Assembly: GCA_018402135.1 (NCBI GenBank)
Contig: JAGYJF010000003.1
Location: 682,001-746,000, forward strand
Length of the DNA stretch: 64,000 bases
Reading direction: 5' to 3'
Source of the DNA: Flavobacteriaceae bacterium
GTDB lineage: Bacteria > Bacteroidota > Bacteroidia > Flavobacteriales > Flavobacteriaceae
Positions 26,182 through 36,237 of the stretch are shown here, one piece after another. Position 1 is the first letter of the stretch. Every line of letters starts with the position of its first letter. The notes below the pieces were generated by a model. It did no database searches and was not told where the DNA came from. It worked only from the letters and a program-made list of their open reading frames with translations. The position numbers and the translations under genes are program-made.

Positions 26182-27159
26182 ATGAAGACAATACAATTTA
26201 GAGAAGCCATTTGCGAGGCGATGAGTGAAGAAATGCGCAGAGATGAAAGCATCTATTTAATGGGTGAAGAAGTTGCTGAATACAATGGTGCTTATAAGGC
26301 TTCAAAGGGAATGCTAGACGAATTTGGTCCTAAACGTATTATTGACACGCCAATTGCCGAACTCGGTTTTGCAGGAATAGCGATTGGATCTACCATGACT
26401 GGCAACAGACCTATTGTAGAATACATGACCTTTAACTTCTCCTTAGTTGGTATTGATCAAATCATAAATAATGCGGCTAAAATCCGACAAATGTCTGGCG
26501 GACAGTTTAAATGTCCTATAGTTTTTAGAGGGCCAACCGCTTCGGCAGGACAACTAGCAGCAACACACTCACAAGCCTTTGAAAGTTGGTTTGCCAATAC
26601 GCCTGGTCTAAAAGTTATTGTGCCTTCAAATCCGTATGATGCTAAAGGCCTTTTAAAATCTGCTATTAGAGACGACGACCCAGTTATTTTTATGGAAAGT
26701 GAACAAATGTATGGTGATAAAGGTGAAGTGCCAGAAGGTGAATACATCATTCCTATCGGAGTAGCCGATATTAAACGTGTAGGCACTGATGTGACCATCG
26801 TTTCTTTCGGAAAAATTATAAAAGAAGCCTATATAGCTGCCGATGAATTGGAAAAAGAAGGCATTTCTTGTGAAATAATAGATTTAAGAACGGTAAGACC
26901 AATGGATCACGATGCCATTCTTACTTCCGTTAAAAAAACCAATCGTTTGGTTATTCTCGAAGAAGCTTGGCCTTTTGGCAATGTGGCAACCGAAATCACC
27001 TATCAGGTACAATCTCAAATATTTGATTATTTAGATGCGCCAATTATAAAAATCAATACTGCCGATACACCAGCGCCATATTCGCCAGTGCTATTCGAAC
27101 AATGGTTGCCCAATAGCAACGATGTTATTAAAGCAGTTAAAAAGGTGCTTTACAAATAA
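26182..27159 (+). CDS. pdhB: Pyruvate dehydrogenase E1 component, beta subunit
   Basis: 325 residues. With E1-alpha it decarboxylates pyruvate and reductively acetylates lipoyl-E2. Signatures: the N-terminal REAICEAMSEEMRRDESIYLMGEEV, RIIDTPIAELGFAGIAIG, THSQAFESWFANTPGLKV, and the C-terminal LEEAWPFGNVATEI and DTPAPYSPVLFE. The alpha subunit is not in the window; separation of pdhB from pdhA is plausible in this group. A branched-chain oxoacid dehydrogenase E1-beta is the alternative, but the sequence reads as the pyruvate type. Confidence 0.9.
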   Translation: MKTIQFREAICEAMSEEMRRDESIYLMGEEVAEYNGAYKASKGMLDEFGPKRIIDTPIAELGFAGIAIGSTMTGNRPIVEYMTFNFSLVGIDQIINNAAKIRQMSGGQFKCPIVFRGPTASAGQLAATHSQAFESWFANTPGLKVIVPSNPYDAKGLLKSAIRDDDPVIFMESEQMYGDKGEVPEGEYIIPIGVADIKRVGTDVTIVSFGKIIKEAYIAADELEKEGISCEIIDLRTVRPMDHDAILTSVKKTNRLVILEEAWPFGNVATEITYQVQSQIFDYLDAPIIKINTADTPAPYSPVLFEQWLPNSNDVIKAVKKVLYK

Positions 27160-27220
27160 AATAACAGTTTTACCGTTATTTATACTTCATCTGTAATACC
27201 AACGATGAAGCTACCATTAT

Positions 27221-29725
27221 ATGAAGCATAAACTACTCATTGTCCTAAGTTTATTGTGTATCGTTGCCTTAAATGCTCAAACAAAAGTGAGTGGTTATGT
27301 GTATGATACTTACAATGAGCCCGTGGCTTATGCCAACGTACTTTTTAAAAATTCTTCCGAAGGCACTATCACCGACGAAAATGGTCGTTTTTATTTAGAA
27401 TCCAAATCCACTTGGGAAACTTTAGTAGTATCTTTTTTAGGTTATGAAACACAATCTTTAACCTTAACATCAAGAGTTTCCTTTGATCTAAAATTTATTT
27501 TAGAGGAAGCCTCAAACACCTTAAATGAAGTTTTTATTGTAACGGGAAAACAGTCTAAAAAAAACAATCCAGCCATCGATATTTTAAGGAAAATCTGGGA
27601 GCGTAAACGCCAAAACGGTCTCAAACAATTCAGACAATACGAATACGATAAATACGAAAAAGTAGAATTTGACCTCAATACTATTGATAGTGCACTAATC
27701 AAAAGCAAATTATTTAGAGGCATGGAATTCGTTTTTGAAGAAGTAGATACCTCTAAAGTAACTGGAAAAACATACCTGCCCATATTTTTAAACGAATCGT
27801 ATAACCATGTTTCAGGCGATAATATTATAAAGAAGGAAAGAGAAGAACTCATAGGAAATAAAAATTCGGGATTTAGCAACAACCAAATTATTATCGACTT
27901 TATAGATGATTTGTATTCCGATTACGATGTGTATGAGAATTACCTGAAATTTTTCGATAAAAGTTTCGTGAGTCCACTATCGAAAACAGGCATCGATAAT
28001 TACAATTACGTACTTTCTGATAGTGCTTTTATTGATAATAAATGGTGTTATAATATCATTTACTATCCACGACGTAAAAACGAACTGACTTTTAAAGGGG
28101 ACTTCTGGGTGAACGATACAACCTTTGCAATTAAAGAAATAAAATTGCAAGCATCCAAAAGTGCCAACATAAATTGGGTAAAGGAAATCTATATCGAACA
28201 GGAATTTGAAGTTCTAAACGACTCCGTATTTTTGGTGAAAAGAGATTATTTCCTTTCAGATTTTACTTTAAGCAAGAAAGAATCCTCCAGAGGTGTTTAT
28301 GGTAAAAGAACTACTTTGTATGATAATTATGTGTTTAATAAACCTAAAGATCCTAAGTTTTACGATGTAAAAGTTTTTGATTACGATTCTGAAATTTATA
28401 ACCGTGACGATGATTTTTGGCAACAAAACCGGTTAGAAAATCTTAACAAGGATGAACAGGGTGTTTATAAAATGTTGGACACTTTAAAAACGGTTCAAAA
28501 ATTTAAAACATTGTATAATGTTGGAAGTATCTTGGCCTCTGGTTATATTGAGTTTCCGTCCATCAATATGGACTACGGTCCCATTTTTTCAACTTTTGGT
28601 TTTAATGAAGTGGAAGGAGTACGTCTCCGTGCGGGAGGCAGAACCTATTTCGGACAAAACGATTTATGGCGTATTGAAGGTTTTACGGCCTACGGATTTA
28701 GAGATAATAAGTTTAAATATGGCATCTCAGCAAAGGCGCTATTAGCTAAAAAGAGCCGCTTGATTATTTTTGGTGGTAACCGCCGCGATGTCGAGCAAAT
28801 AGGGGCGAGCTTAACCAGCTCAACCGATGTTCTAGGCCGAAGTCTGGCGTCGTCGGCAGTAATAGGCACAGGCGCTAACGACAAACTCACCAATATTAAT
28901 TTATCGACCTTAGGTTTTGAAATTGAACCAGCAAAAAATTTAGTACTCGCGATTCAAGGAACCTATAGAACTTTAAAATCGGCGTCTCCTGCTTTTAGCT
29001 TAGATTATGTGGATGAATCTTCGCCCACGGGTGTTTCCTCTCAAATCAACCAGTTTGAATCTAGGTTTTCAGTCAACTATTTCCCTAAACGAAAAATGAC
29101 TGGTTATGGCGTTGAACGCCGCATCGCCAACGATTATTTCGCCAGAATTTTAGCGCAGGTAAGTTTGGGAAGTTCGTCAATATTAAATAGCGATTTCGAA
29201 TATACTAAGTTGCAAATGTCCTATATTCAACCCATTCAGGTTGGCGGATTGGGTAGATTGGTCGCATCAATCGAAGCTGGTAAAACCTTTGGTGATGTTC
29301 CACTGGGTTTACTGAGTGTTGTCCCCGGTAATCAAACTTATTTTTCTATTTACAACACCTTTCCACAGTTAGATTTTTATGAGTTTGTAACCGATACTTA
29401 TACCTCAGTACACGTCGAACACAATTTTAATGGACGACTATTTTCGAGAATTCCGTTTCTTAAAAAATACAATTTAAGAGCCATTGTTGGTGCGCGAGGC
29501 GTATGGGGCGATTTATCTCAAGACAATATCAATATCAGCACCACAGGAAATCCTGTTGAATTTCCGCTTATTGCACCAAACGATAAAATTTATTACGAGT
29601 ACAGTGTTGGCGTTGCTAATATTTTTAAAGTATTGCGCATCGATTTTAATTTTAGAGGTAATTATTTAGATGCACCAGGCGCAAGAAGGTTTGGTGTAAC
29701 TGGTAGTTTTGGCTTCTTTTTTTAG
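27221..29725 (+). CDS. DUF5686 outer-membrane protein with CarboxypepD_reg-like N-terminal domain
   Basis: 834 residues with a signal peptide (ending LNAQ). Residues ~22-105 are a CarboxypepD_reg-like beta-sandwich (VSGYVYDTYNEPVAYANV), followed by the DUF5686-type middle region (LRKIWERKRQNGLKQFRQYEYDKYEK; YYPRRKNELTFKGDFWVNDT) and a C-terminal barrel-like portion ending in aromatic SFGFFF. It probably sits in the outer membrane; no TonB plug is recognised. It starts 61 bases after pdhB. The physiological role of this family is not known to me. Confidence 0.85.
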   Translation: MKHKLLIVLSLLCIVALNAQTKVSGYVYDTYNEPVAYANVLFKNSSEGTITDENGRFYLESKSTWETLVVSFLGYETQSLTLTSRVSFDLKFILEEASNTLNEVFIVTGKQSKKNNPAIDILRKIWERKRQNGLKQFRQYEYDKYEKVEFDLNTIDSALIKSKLFRGMEFVFEEVDTSKVTGKTYLPIFLNESYNHVSGDNIIKKEREELIGNKNSGFSNNQIIIDFIDDLYSDYDVYENYLKFFDKSFVSPLSKTGIDNYNYVLSDSAFIDNKWCYNIIYYPRRKNELTFKGDFWVNDTTFAIKEIKLQASKSANINWVKEIYIEQEFEVLNDSVFLVKRDYFLSDFTLSKKESSRGVYGKRTTLYDNYVFNKPKDPKFYDVKVFDYDSEIYNRDDDFWQQNRLENLNKDEQGVYKMLDTLKTVQKFKTLYNVGSILASGYIEFPSINMDYGPIFSTFGFNEVEGVRLRAGGRTYFGQNDLWRIEGFTAYGFRDNKFKYGISAKALLAKKSRLIIFGGNRRDVEQIGASLTSSTDVLGRSLASSAVIGTGANDKLTNINLSTLGFEIEPAKNLVLAIQGTYRTLKSASPAFSLDYVDESSPTGVSSQINQFESRFSVNYFPKRKMTGYGVERRIANDYFARILAQVSLGSSSILNSDFEYTKLQMSYIQPIQVGGLGRLVASIEAGKTFGDVPLGLLSVVPGNQTYFSIYNTFPQLDFYEFVTDTYTSVHVEHNFNGRLFSRIPFLKKYNLRAIVGARGVWGDLSQDNINISTTGNPVEFPLIAPNDKIYYEYSVGVANIFKVLRIDFNFRGNYLDAPGARRFGVTGSFGFFF

Positions 29726-29762
29726 AAAGAAATTGAATTCGTAAATTTACAAAAAACAATCT

Positions 29763-30290
29763 ATGAAAACTTCAGATGTACCCACTTTCGATGTGTTAAT
29801 CGAAATACCAAAAGGAAGCCGAAACAAATATGAATACGACTTTGAACTCAAAAAAATACGCTTCGATCGAATGCTGTTTTCATCTATGATGTATCCAGCC
29901 GATTATGGCTTTGTTCCCGAAACTTTAGCTTTAGATGGCGATCCATTAGATGTACTCGTATTAGGTGGTGAACCAACCTTTCCCATGTGCGTTATGGAAG
30001 TAAAACCCATTGGTGTCTTTCATATGGCCGACGAAAAAGGTCCAGACGAGAAAATTATTTGTGTTCCAGTGTCCGATCCTATATGGAATTCCCTGAACGA
30101 TTTATCAGATATGAATCCACATCAAATTAAAGAAATTGAACACTTTTTTCAAGTGTATAAAGACCTCGAAAAGAAGAAGGTTGACGTCGGTGGTTGGGGA
30201 AACGTTGAAGAAGCTACACAAATTTGGCACCGATGCAAAGAACGCTACCAAAAAAGTGATTTTAGTGAGACAGGTAAATTTTCAATTTAA
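29763..30290 (+). CDS. ppa: Soluble family I inorganic pyrophosphatase
   Basis: 175 residues, normal length. It hydrolyses pyrophosphate in the cytoplasm. Family I motifs: EIPKGSRNKYEYD, the metal-binding DGDPLDVLVLGG, and a conserved KDLEKKKVDVGGWG near the C-terminus. It is directly followed by a terminator and then the gene for the membrane pyrophosphatase, so both ways of using pyrophosphate are encoded side by side. Confidence 0.97.
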   Translation: MKTSDVPTFDVLIEIPKGSRNKYEYDFELKKIRFDRMLFSSMMYPADYGFVPETLALDGDPLDVLVLGGEPTFPMCVMEVKPIGVFHMADEKGPDEKIICVPVSDPIWNSLNDLSDMNPHQIKEIEHFFQVYKDLEKKKVDVGGWGNVEEATQIWHRCKERYQKSDFSETGKFSI

Positions 30291-30307
30291 ATATTTGAAA
30301 TCCTAAC

Positions 30308-30344
30308 AAAAAAGCCCTTTTGTTTTCTGAATAAAAGGGTTTTG
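30308..30344 (+). terminator. Terminator between ppa and hppA
   Basis: AAAGCCCTTTT (30311-30321) pairs with AAAAGGGTTTT (30333-30343), with one G-T wobble, and ends in T residues. Its 3' edge touches the -33 TTG of the hppA promoter. Confidence 0.75.
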
Positions 30345-30370
30345 TATTCAATTGCATTTTACTACTTTTG
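30342..30370 (+). promoter_or_regulatory. Promoter of hppA
   Basis: TTG (30342-30344), 18 bases, then TACTTTTG (30363-30370): a full match to the Bacteroidota promoter pattern. The ATG is 29 bases downstream. Confidence 0.7.
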
Positions 30371-30398
30371 CCCAGCAATTAACTAATCAAAATCAATT

Positions 30399-32813
30399 AT
30401 GGATAAATTTATGATTTATGTGCCACTTGTAATGGCAGTCATCGGTTTGCTTTTTATGTGGGCCAAAAAATCTTGGGTGTTAAAGCAAGATGCCGGAGAC
30501 GGAAAGATGAAAGAAATCTCCGATTACATTTATGAAGGCGCTTTGGCCTTTCTTAAAGCTGAATACCGTTTACTTACATGGTTCGTAATAGGAGCCAGTT
30601 TAGCACTTGCTGCTATATCATTTATTGTTCCAACCACAGATATACTTATTGTAGTTGCCTTTATTTTTGGCGCTATTTTTTCAGCCTTTGCTGGAAATAT
30701 CGGAATGAAGATTGCTACCAAAACTAATGTGAGAACTACGCAAGCTGCACGTACCAGTTTACCCCAAGCACTAAAAGTGTCTTTTGGCGGTGGAACTGTT
30801 ATGGGATTAGGTGTTGCTGGTCTTGCAGTACTTGGTTTAACAGCATTTTTCATCGTGTTCTTTCATTATTTTATGGGAGGCGTTTGGACCTCTACCGATC
30901 AAATGACCATCGTTTTAGAAACTTTAGCTGGTTTTTCATTGGGTGCTGAATCTATTGCTTTATTTGCACGTGTTGGTGGTGGAATTTATACCAAAGCTGC
31001 CGATGTTGGTGCCGATTTGGTTGGTAAAGTGGAAGCTGGAATCCCTGAAGATGATCCTCGTAATCCAGCAACTATTGCCGATAACGTTGGTGACAACGTT
31101 GGTGACGTAGCTGGTATGGGCGCCGATTTATTTGGAAGTTATGTGGCAACAGTATTGGCCGCGATGGTACTCGGAAATTATGTAATTAAAGATATGGGCG
31201 GTGATATCGTAAACCAAGGTTTTGGTGGGATAGGTCCCATTTTATTACCAATGGCCATTGCCGGGTTTGGTATTTTGTTTTCTATCATTGGAACCATGTT
31301 GGTTAAAATTAAAAATAATGATGCTAAAGAAAAACAAGTTCAAGGTGCATTAAATGTTGGAAACTGGGTTTCTATCGGCTTAACACTTATCTCTTGTTTC
31401 TTCTTAGTAAGATATATGTTGCCAGAAACCATGCAAATGAATTTCTTTGGTGAAGGTCTTAAAGAAATTTCATCAATGCGTGTGTTTTATGCAACCATCG
31501 TTGGTTTATTTGTAGGTGGTGTTATTTCATCAGTTACTGAATATTATACAGGATTAGGCACGAAGCCGGTTTTAGCCATCGTACAAAAATCTGCCACTGG
31601 CGCAGGAACTAACGTTATCGCTGGTTTGGCAACAGGAATGATTTCAACTTTCCCAACGGTATTATTATTTGCTGGCGCCATTTGGGGTTCATATGCTTTA
31701 GCTGGATTTTACGGTGTTGCTTTAGCAGCTTCTGCCATGATGGCAACAACAGCTATGCAATTAGCAATTGATGCTTTCGGACCAATTTCGGATAATGCCG
31801 GAGGAATTGCTGAAATGAGTGAGTTGCCAAAAGAAGTCCGTACGCGTACCGATATTTTAGATTCTGTTGGAAATACTACTGCCGCTACTGGTAAAGGGTT
31901 TGCAATTGCTTCTGCAGCTTTAACTTCATTGGCCTTATTTGCGGCCTATGTTACTTTTACAGGTATCGATGGGATAAATATTTTTAAAGCACCAGTACTA
32001 GCGATGTTGTTCGTTGGTGGAATGATTCCAGTAGTGTTTTCAGCATTAGCTATGAACTCTGTTGGAAAAGCTGCTATGGAAATGGTGTATGAAGTGCGTC
32101 GTCAGTTTAAAGAAATTCCTGGCATTATGGAAGGAACCGGCAAACCAGAATACGGCAAATGTGTTGAAATTTCAACCCAAGCGGCACTTAAAGAAATGAT
32201 GTTACCTGGGATTTTAACTATTGGTTTTCCTATCGCAATTTCATTATTGCCAATGTTATTGGGGTACGATAATTTATTAATTGCTGAAATGCTTGGTGGT
32301 TATATGGCTGGTGTAACGGTTTCTGGTGTGCTTTGGGCAGTATTCCAAAATAACGCAGGTGGTGCTTGGGATAATGCTAAAAAATCTTTTGAAGCGGGTG
32401 TAATGATTGATGGTCAAATGACTTACAAAGGTTCTGATGCACATAAAGCTGCAGTAACGGGTGATACAGTTGGGGATCCTTTTAAAGATACTTCTGGTCC
32501 GTCTATGAATATTTTAATTAAACTTACTTGTTTAATCGGATTGGTGATTGCGCCTATTTTAGGAGACCATGGTGCTGAAACAGGCTTGGCAGATAATCAA
32601 GTTAAAGTTGAAATGACGGTAACCAACGATTTAGCGGAAGCTACTGTTAATTACACGGTGACTGAAAACGGTGAAACGATTACAAAAGTAGAAACGTTTA
32701 AAGGAACTGAACTTGAAGTAAAAGATGCTGTTGAAGCTTTTGAAGCGGCAATAAATGTGGAAGAAACTTCTAAAAAGGTTGAAATTAATTCTGTGGAAAT
32801 TAAGAAAATCTAG
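30399..32813 (+). CDS. hppA: Membrane-bound K+-dependent ion-pumping pyrophosphatase
   Basis: 804 residues, multi-spanning. It couples pyrophosphate hydrolysis to export of Na+ and/or H+. Signatures: the catalytic segment [40 protein letters not shown], and [16 protein letters not shown]. The GNTTAAT motif has Ala where K+-independent enzymes have Lys, indicating a K+-dependent type, the class that includes Na+ pumps. After the last helix ([18 protein letters not shown]) come about 80 residues of soluble, acidic, beta-prone sequence absent from the ~700-residue standard enzyme. Given the 16-helix topology of the family, this tail would be periplasmic (inferred). Confidence 0.95.
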   Translation: MDKFMIYVPLVMAVIGLLFMWAKKSWVLKQDAGDGKMKEISDYIYEGALAFLKAEYRLLTWFVIGASLALAAISFIVPTTDILIVVAFIFGAIFSAFAGNIGMKIATKTNVRTTQAARTSLPQALKVSFGGGTVMGLGVAGLAVLGLTAFFIVFFHYFMGGVWTSTDQMTIVLETLAGFSLGAESIALFARVGGGIYTKAADVGADLVGKVEAGIPEDDPRNPATIADNVGDNVGDVAGMGADLFGSYVATVLAAMVLGNYVIKDMGGDIVNQGFGGIGPILLPMAIAGFGILFSIIGTMLVKIKNNDAKEKQVQGALNVGNWVSIGLTLISCFFLVRYMLPETMQMNFFGEGLKEISSMRVFYATIVGLFVGGVISSVTEYYTGLGTKPVLAIVQKSATGAGTNVIAGLATGMISTFPTVLLFAGAIWGSYALAGFYGVALAASAMMATTAMQLAIDAFGPISDNAGGIAEMSELPKEVRTRTDILDSVGNTTAATGKGFAIASAALTSLALFAAYVTFTGIDGINIFKAPVLAMLFVGGMIPVVFSALAMNSVGKAAMEMVYEVRRQFKEIPGIMEGTGKPEYGKCVEISTQAALKEMMLPGILTIGFPIAISLLPMLLGYDNLLIAEMLGGYMAGVTVSGVLWAVFQNNAGGAWDNAKKSFEAGVMIDGQMTYKGSDAHKAAVTGDTVGDPFKDTSGPSMNILIKLTCLIGLVIAPILGDHGAETGLADNQVKVEMTVTNDLAEATVNYTVTENGETITKVETFKGTELEVKDAVEAFEAAINVEETSKKVEINSVEIKKI

Positions 32814-32834
32814 GTTTGACAATAACTTAATAAT

Positions 32835-32869
32835 AAAAAAACCTCGCTTTTTCCAAGCGAGGTTTTTTT
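32835..32869. terminator. Bidirectional terminator between hppA and the S9 peptidase gene
   Basis: AAAAAAACCTCGCTT and AAGCGAGGTTTTTTT are perfect 15-base arms around a five-base loop, with T-runs on both strands. It serves the convergent genes on each side. Confidence 0.95.
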
Positions 32870-32887
32870 ATTCAAAAACCATACAAT

Positions 32888-35413
32888 TTATTTAGATCTC
32901 GGCGTGTCACGGTTTATTTCAGTAATGTCTACAGCATTCATTTCGTAACCTAGCAAATATTTACTAAAATGATCAGCTCTTAACCAAAACGAATATTCGG
33001 TCATATCACCAAAACCGTGGCGTTGGCCAGGCAATAGCATAAAATCGAAACGCTTGTTTGCTTTAATCAAAGCTTCAGCCATTCTAATAGTGCCACCAGG
33101 ATGCACATTATTATCCACATCACCAGTAACTAGTAGTAATCTTCCTTTTAAGTTTTTAGCCAACGATTGGTTGGTGTCAATCATGTATTTGTATTTTGTT
33201 GTACCCTTATCATCCATTTCTTCAAGTACGCCATGGTGGGTTTCACTCCACCAACTATTGTAAATGGTATTGTCGTGGTTTCCTGCAGAAGATACGGCCG
33301 CTTTAAAAAAGTCTGGATACACCAACATCGCAGCAGTCGACATAAAACCACCGCCTGAATGGCCATAAATTCCAACTTTTTCAATGTCAATAAAATCGTG
33401 TTGATCGGCTAATTGTTCTGCCACATGTCTTTTATCAGCCAAACCGTAATCTCTTAAATTACCGTAACCGTAATTGTGATACCATTTTGAACGGTCGGGA
33501 TGTCCACCGCGATTTCCCAGAGTGACCACAATAAAACCAACCTGCGCCATTCTATCTAAACGATCCATTCTTACCGAAAATGATTTATTTACAGCTTCAG
33601 TTTGTGGTCCTGGATAGACGTATTGTAAAAGCGGATATTTTTTAGTCTCATCAAAATCAAAAGGTTTATACATCACGCCGTAAATATCGGTAATACCATC
33701 ATCTGCTTTCATTTTAAAGGGCTCTGGAAATTGGTAGCCAGTGGCCATGAGTTGTGTCAAATCGGCTTCTTCCAACTGCATCACCACACTACCTGCGCTA
33801 TTGCGTAACTCAGATTTTGGAACGGTATTTACTCTGGAATAATTGCTGACAAAAAAACCATTAGAATCAGCCATATTGGTATCGGTATTGTAATCGCCCG
33901 GGTTTAAGTTCTTCAGTCCTGTGCCATTCAGGTTTATTTTATGAAGTTGCTCAAAATAGGGGTCTTGGTCTTTGGGAATTCCGTGCGCCGTAAAATATAG
34001 TGTGCGTGACTTTTCATCCACACCAATAGCTTCTTCTACGTGAAACGACCCATCAGTAATTTGATTTTTAAGGTTGCCTTCAGTATCATACAAATAGTAG
34101 TGGGCCCAACCCGATCGTTCGGCCCAATGCAACATTTCGGTTTCGTTGTTAAGTAATAATAACGGACGTGATTCTATATAGGTATTAAATCGTTCTTCTA
34201 TCAATATTTTCACCTCACCCGTGTTGATATCGGCCACACAAATGTCAAGTTTTTTGCGATCTCTGCTAATGGTGTTAAAATAGATTTTTCCTTTTTCAGA
34301 TAGTAATAACGACGGCGTAAAATCGTCGCTATAGGTCGCTTTTTTTCGAGGTTCGCGGTACATTTGAATGCTTTGTTGCTTTGTGGTATCTAGTTGCAAC
34401 TTTTTCATATCTTTTGATGGAATATCGAACACAATCATCTCATATTTATAAAACTCATCTTCGCCAGGCATGTGATACTTGTAAGTTTCTAAGGTTGGTC
34501 GCTTCTCCTCAGTAGTGTTGATCACCCACAAATCTTTGATGTGTCTGGAATCTGTTTTTTGAAACACAAACTTTTTTGAATCGTGCGACCAAAGACCGTA
34601 AATACTTTTTCGCTTATCCTTATCTTTTATTTTGCTTTCGTTGGTTTCTCCGCGACCACTGCCACCGCCATAAGAAAAATATTCTTCGCCATCGGTGGTC
34701 CACTGATTTTCAACAATGGTACTGTCTTTCTCATTTTTAACTGCTTTCAAGAAATTTTCCTTATCCATCCAGTACATATTGTGATGTTTAGAAAACAAAA
34801 CAATGGAGCTGTCGGGTGCAATATTGGCCCATTTTTTCCAATCTTCTTTTTCCTTCTTTTTATGATCAAGTAGCGTTAGTGAATTACTGCCCAATCGGTA
34901 CTCAAAATGAAACACTTTATTTTCCATTTTTGGTTTTTTGGGCTTCTTTTTGGTTTTGGAGGAATCATTTTCAACCTCAGTTTTTTCTTCATCTTCATCT
35001 TCGGTTGCTTCTACCTTTTCGGATGAAGTCACTCTAAATTGAATGGCGGTATCATTCTTCACAAATTTAAAATCAAATCTCGGTAAATGTTGCGCATCGT
35101 AGGGATCTTTGGTGATTTCGGTGAGCCAATTAGCCATTTTTTCGTTGTCGAATAATTCAGTTTTAGTACGTTTATCGGCATCCACTAAATAGTATTTAGA
35201 ACCTTCGGTAGTTTTGTATTGATACCAGAACCGATTACCGGTTTTTAGCCAATTAGGATTAACCGAGGTAGAATGCACCAATTTCCCCAAGTTAGTTGGT
35301 GAAAATTTTGCCGCGGCTCTGTAGTTTGGTAATGGCGTTTTATTGGTGTCGTCTTGAGTATTACCAATAAAAAAAGATAGTCCTAAAAGGAGCGAAAGAA
35401 AGTGTTTTTTCAT
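32888..35413 (-). CDS. Exported S9-family (prolyl oligopeptidase / DPP-IV-like) serine peptidase
   Basis: 841 residues with a signal peptide (MKKHFLSLLLGLSFFIGNTQ). The middle is a DPP-IV-like beta-propeller; the last ~250 residues are the alpha/beta-hydrolase with nucleophile Ser in GIYGHSGGGFMS, Asp in VTGDVDNNVHPG and His in LLPGQRHGFGD. It should cut dipeptides or short peptides in the periplasm; the exact specificity is open. A highly charged insertion of acidic then Lys/Pro-rich residues (around 135-165, with KKKPKKPK) interrupts the propeller. Monocistronic, convergent with hppA. Confidence 0.92.
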   Translation of the reverse strand: MKKHFLSLLLGLSFFIGNTQDDTNKTPLPNYRAAAKFSPTNLGKLVHSTSVNPNWLKTGNRFWYQYKTTEGSKYYLVDADKRTKTELFDNEKMANWLTEITKDPYDAQHLPRFDFKFVKNDTAIQFRVTSSEKVEATEDEDEEKTEVENDSSKTKKKPKKPKMENKVFHFEYRLGSNSLTLLDHKKKEKEDWKKWANIAPDSSIVLFSKHHNMYWMDKENFLKAVKNEKDSTIVENQWTTDGEEYFSYGGGSGRGETNESKIKDKDKRKSIYGLWSHDSKKFVFQKTDSRHIKDLWVINTTEEKRPTLETYKYHMPGEDEFYKYEMIVFDIPSKDMKKLQLDTTKQQSIQMYREPRKKATYSDDFTPSLLLSEKGKIYFNTISRDRKKLDICVADINTGEVKILIEERFNTYIESRPLLLLNNETEMLHWAERSGWAHYYLYDTEGNLKNQITDGSFHVEEAIGVDEKSRTLYFTAHGIPKDQDPYFEQLHKINLNGTGLKNLNPGDYNTDTNMADSNGFFVSNYSRVNTVPKSELRNSAGSVVMQLEEADLTQLMATGYQFPEPFKMKADDGITDIYGVMYKPFDFDETKKYPLLQYVYPGPQTEAVNKSFSVRMDRLDRMAQVGFIVVTLGNRGGHPDRSKWYHNYGYGNLRDYGLADKRHVAEQLADQHDFIDIEKVGIYGHSGGGFMSTAAMLVYPDFFKAAVSSAGNHDNTIYNSWWSETHHGVLEEMDDKGTTKYKYMIDTNQSLAKNLKGRLLLVTGDVDNNVHPGGTIRMAEALIKANKRFDFMLLPGQRHGFGDMTEYSFWLRADHFSKYLLGYEMNAVDITEINRDTPRSK

Positions 35414-35567
35414 GTGAGTTAGTTGGTGAATTGAATTGTTGAAGTTACTAAAATAAGAAAACTTAAAGTCGAAATATCGTTTAAGTATACAACCCCTATG
35501 TTTTTTAAGAAATATTAACGTTTGTCAAACTGCCATTTTACACAAAATAGCACGATTATTTAAAACG

Positions 35568-35597
35568 AAAAAACCTCATTTGAAGATGAGGTTTTTT
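35568..35597 (-). terminator. Terminator of the deoxynucleoside kinase gene
   Basis: AAAAAACCTCAT and ATGAGGTTTTTT are perfect 12-base arms around six bases, 22 bases after the stop on the minus strand; symmetric enough to work in both directions. Confidence 0.9.
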
Positions 35598-35618
35598 ATA
35601 TAAAGGTGAATGTAGGCG

Positions 35619-36233
35619 TTAAAACAACCCATTAATCTCCGCATCAATTTTATTGATAACCAAACCTAAATCTTCAGGATTGGCAACAAAATCTAAATGA
35701 TCCACATCAATTACCAATAAGCTGCCTTTGTCGTACCCGTGAATCCAAGCTTCATAGCGTTCGTTAAGTCGGCTTAAATAATCGATGCTTATTGAGTTTT
35801 CGTAATCGCGACCACGCTTGTGAATTTGAGATACTAAATTTGGTATTGAGCTTCTTAAATAAATTAATAAATCAGGACCTTTCACCAACGATTCCATCAA
35901 ATCAAATAACGAGCGATAATTTTCAAAATCACGATTGGTCATTAAACCCATAGCGTGCAGATTGGGCGCGAAAATATGAGCATCTTCATAAATAGTCCTG
36001 TCCTGAATAATATCTTTACCGCTTTCTCTAATTTGAAGTACCTGTCGAAACCGACTATTTAAAAAATAGACTTGAAGATTAAAACTCCAACGTTCCATTT
36101 GGTTGTAAAAATCGTCTAAATATGGATTGTCAACCACATCTTCGAGCTGCGCTTCCCATTTATAGTGTTTGGCTAAAAATTTTGTAAGTGTTGTTTTTCC
36201 GGCTCCAATGTTTCCTGCTACTGCAATATGCAT
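35619..36233 (-). CDS. Deoxynucleoside kinase (dCK/dGK family)
   Basis: 204 residues, family length. It phosphorylates deoxynucleosides for salvage. Motifs: P-loop VAGNIGAGKTTL at the N-terminus, the conserved ERWSFNLQVYFL substrate helix, DRTIYEDAHIF, and the Arg-rich lid IHKRGRDYE. The gene starts 5 bases before the upstream gene's stop region on the same strand and ends at a strong terminator, so it is the last gene of a unit beginning with the two-component system or the 36.2-37.0 kb gene. The preferred base cannot be told from the sequence. Confidence 0.92.
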   Translation of the reverse strand: MHIAVAGNIGAGKTTLTKFLAKHYKWEAQLEDVVDNPYLDDFYNQMERWSFNLQVYFLNSRFRQVLQIRESGKDIIQDRTIYEDAHIFAPNLHAMGLMTNRDFENYRSLFDLMESLVKGPDLLIYLRSSIPNLVSQIHKRGRDYENSISIDYLSRLNERYEAWIHGYDKGSLLVIDVDHLDFVANPEDLGLVINKIDAEINGLF

Positions 36234-36237
36234 AATG

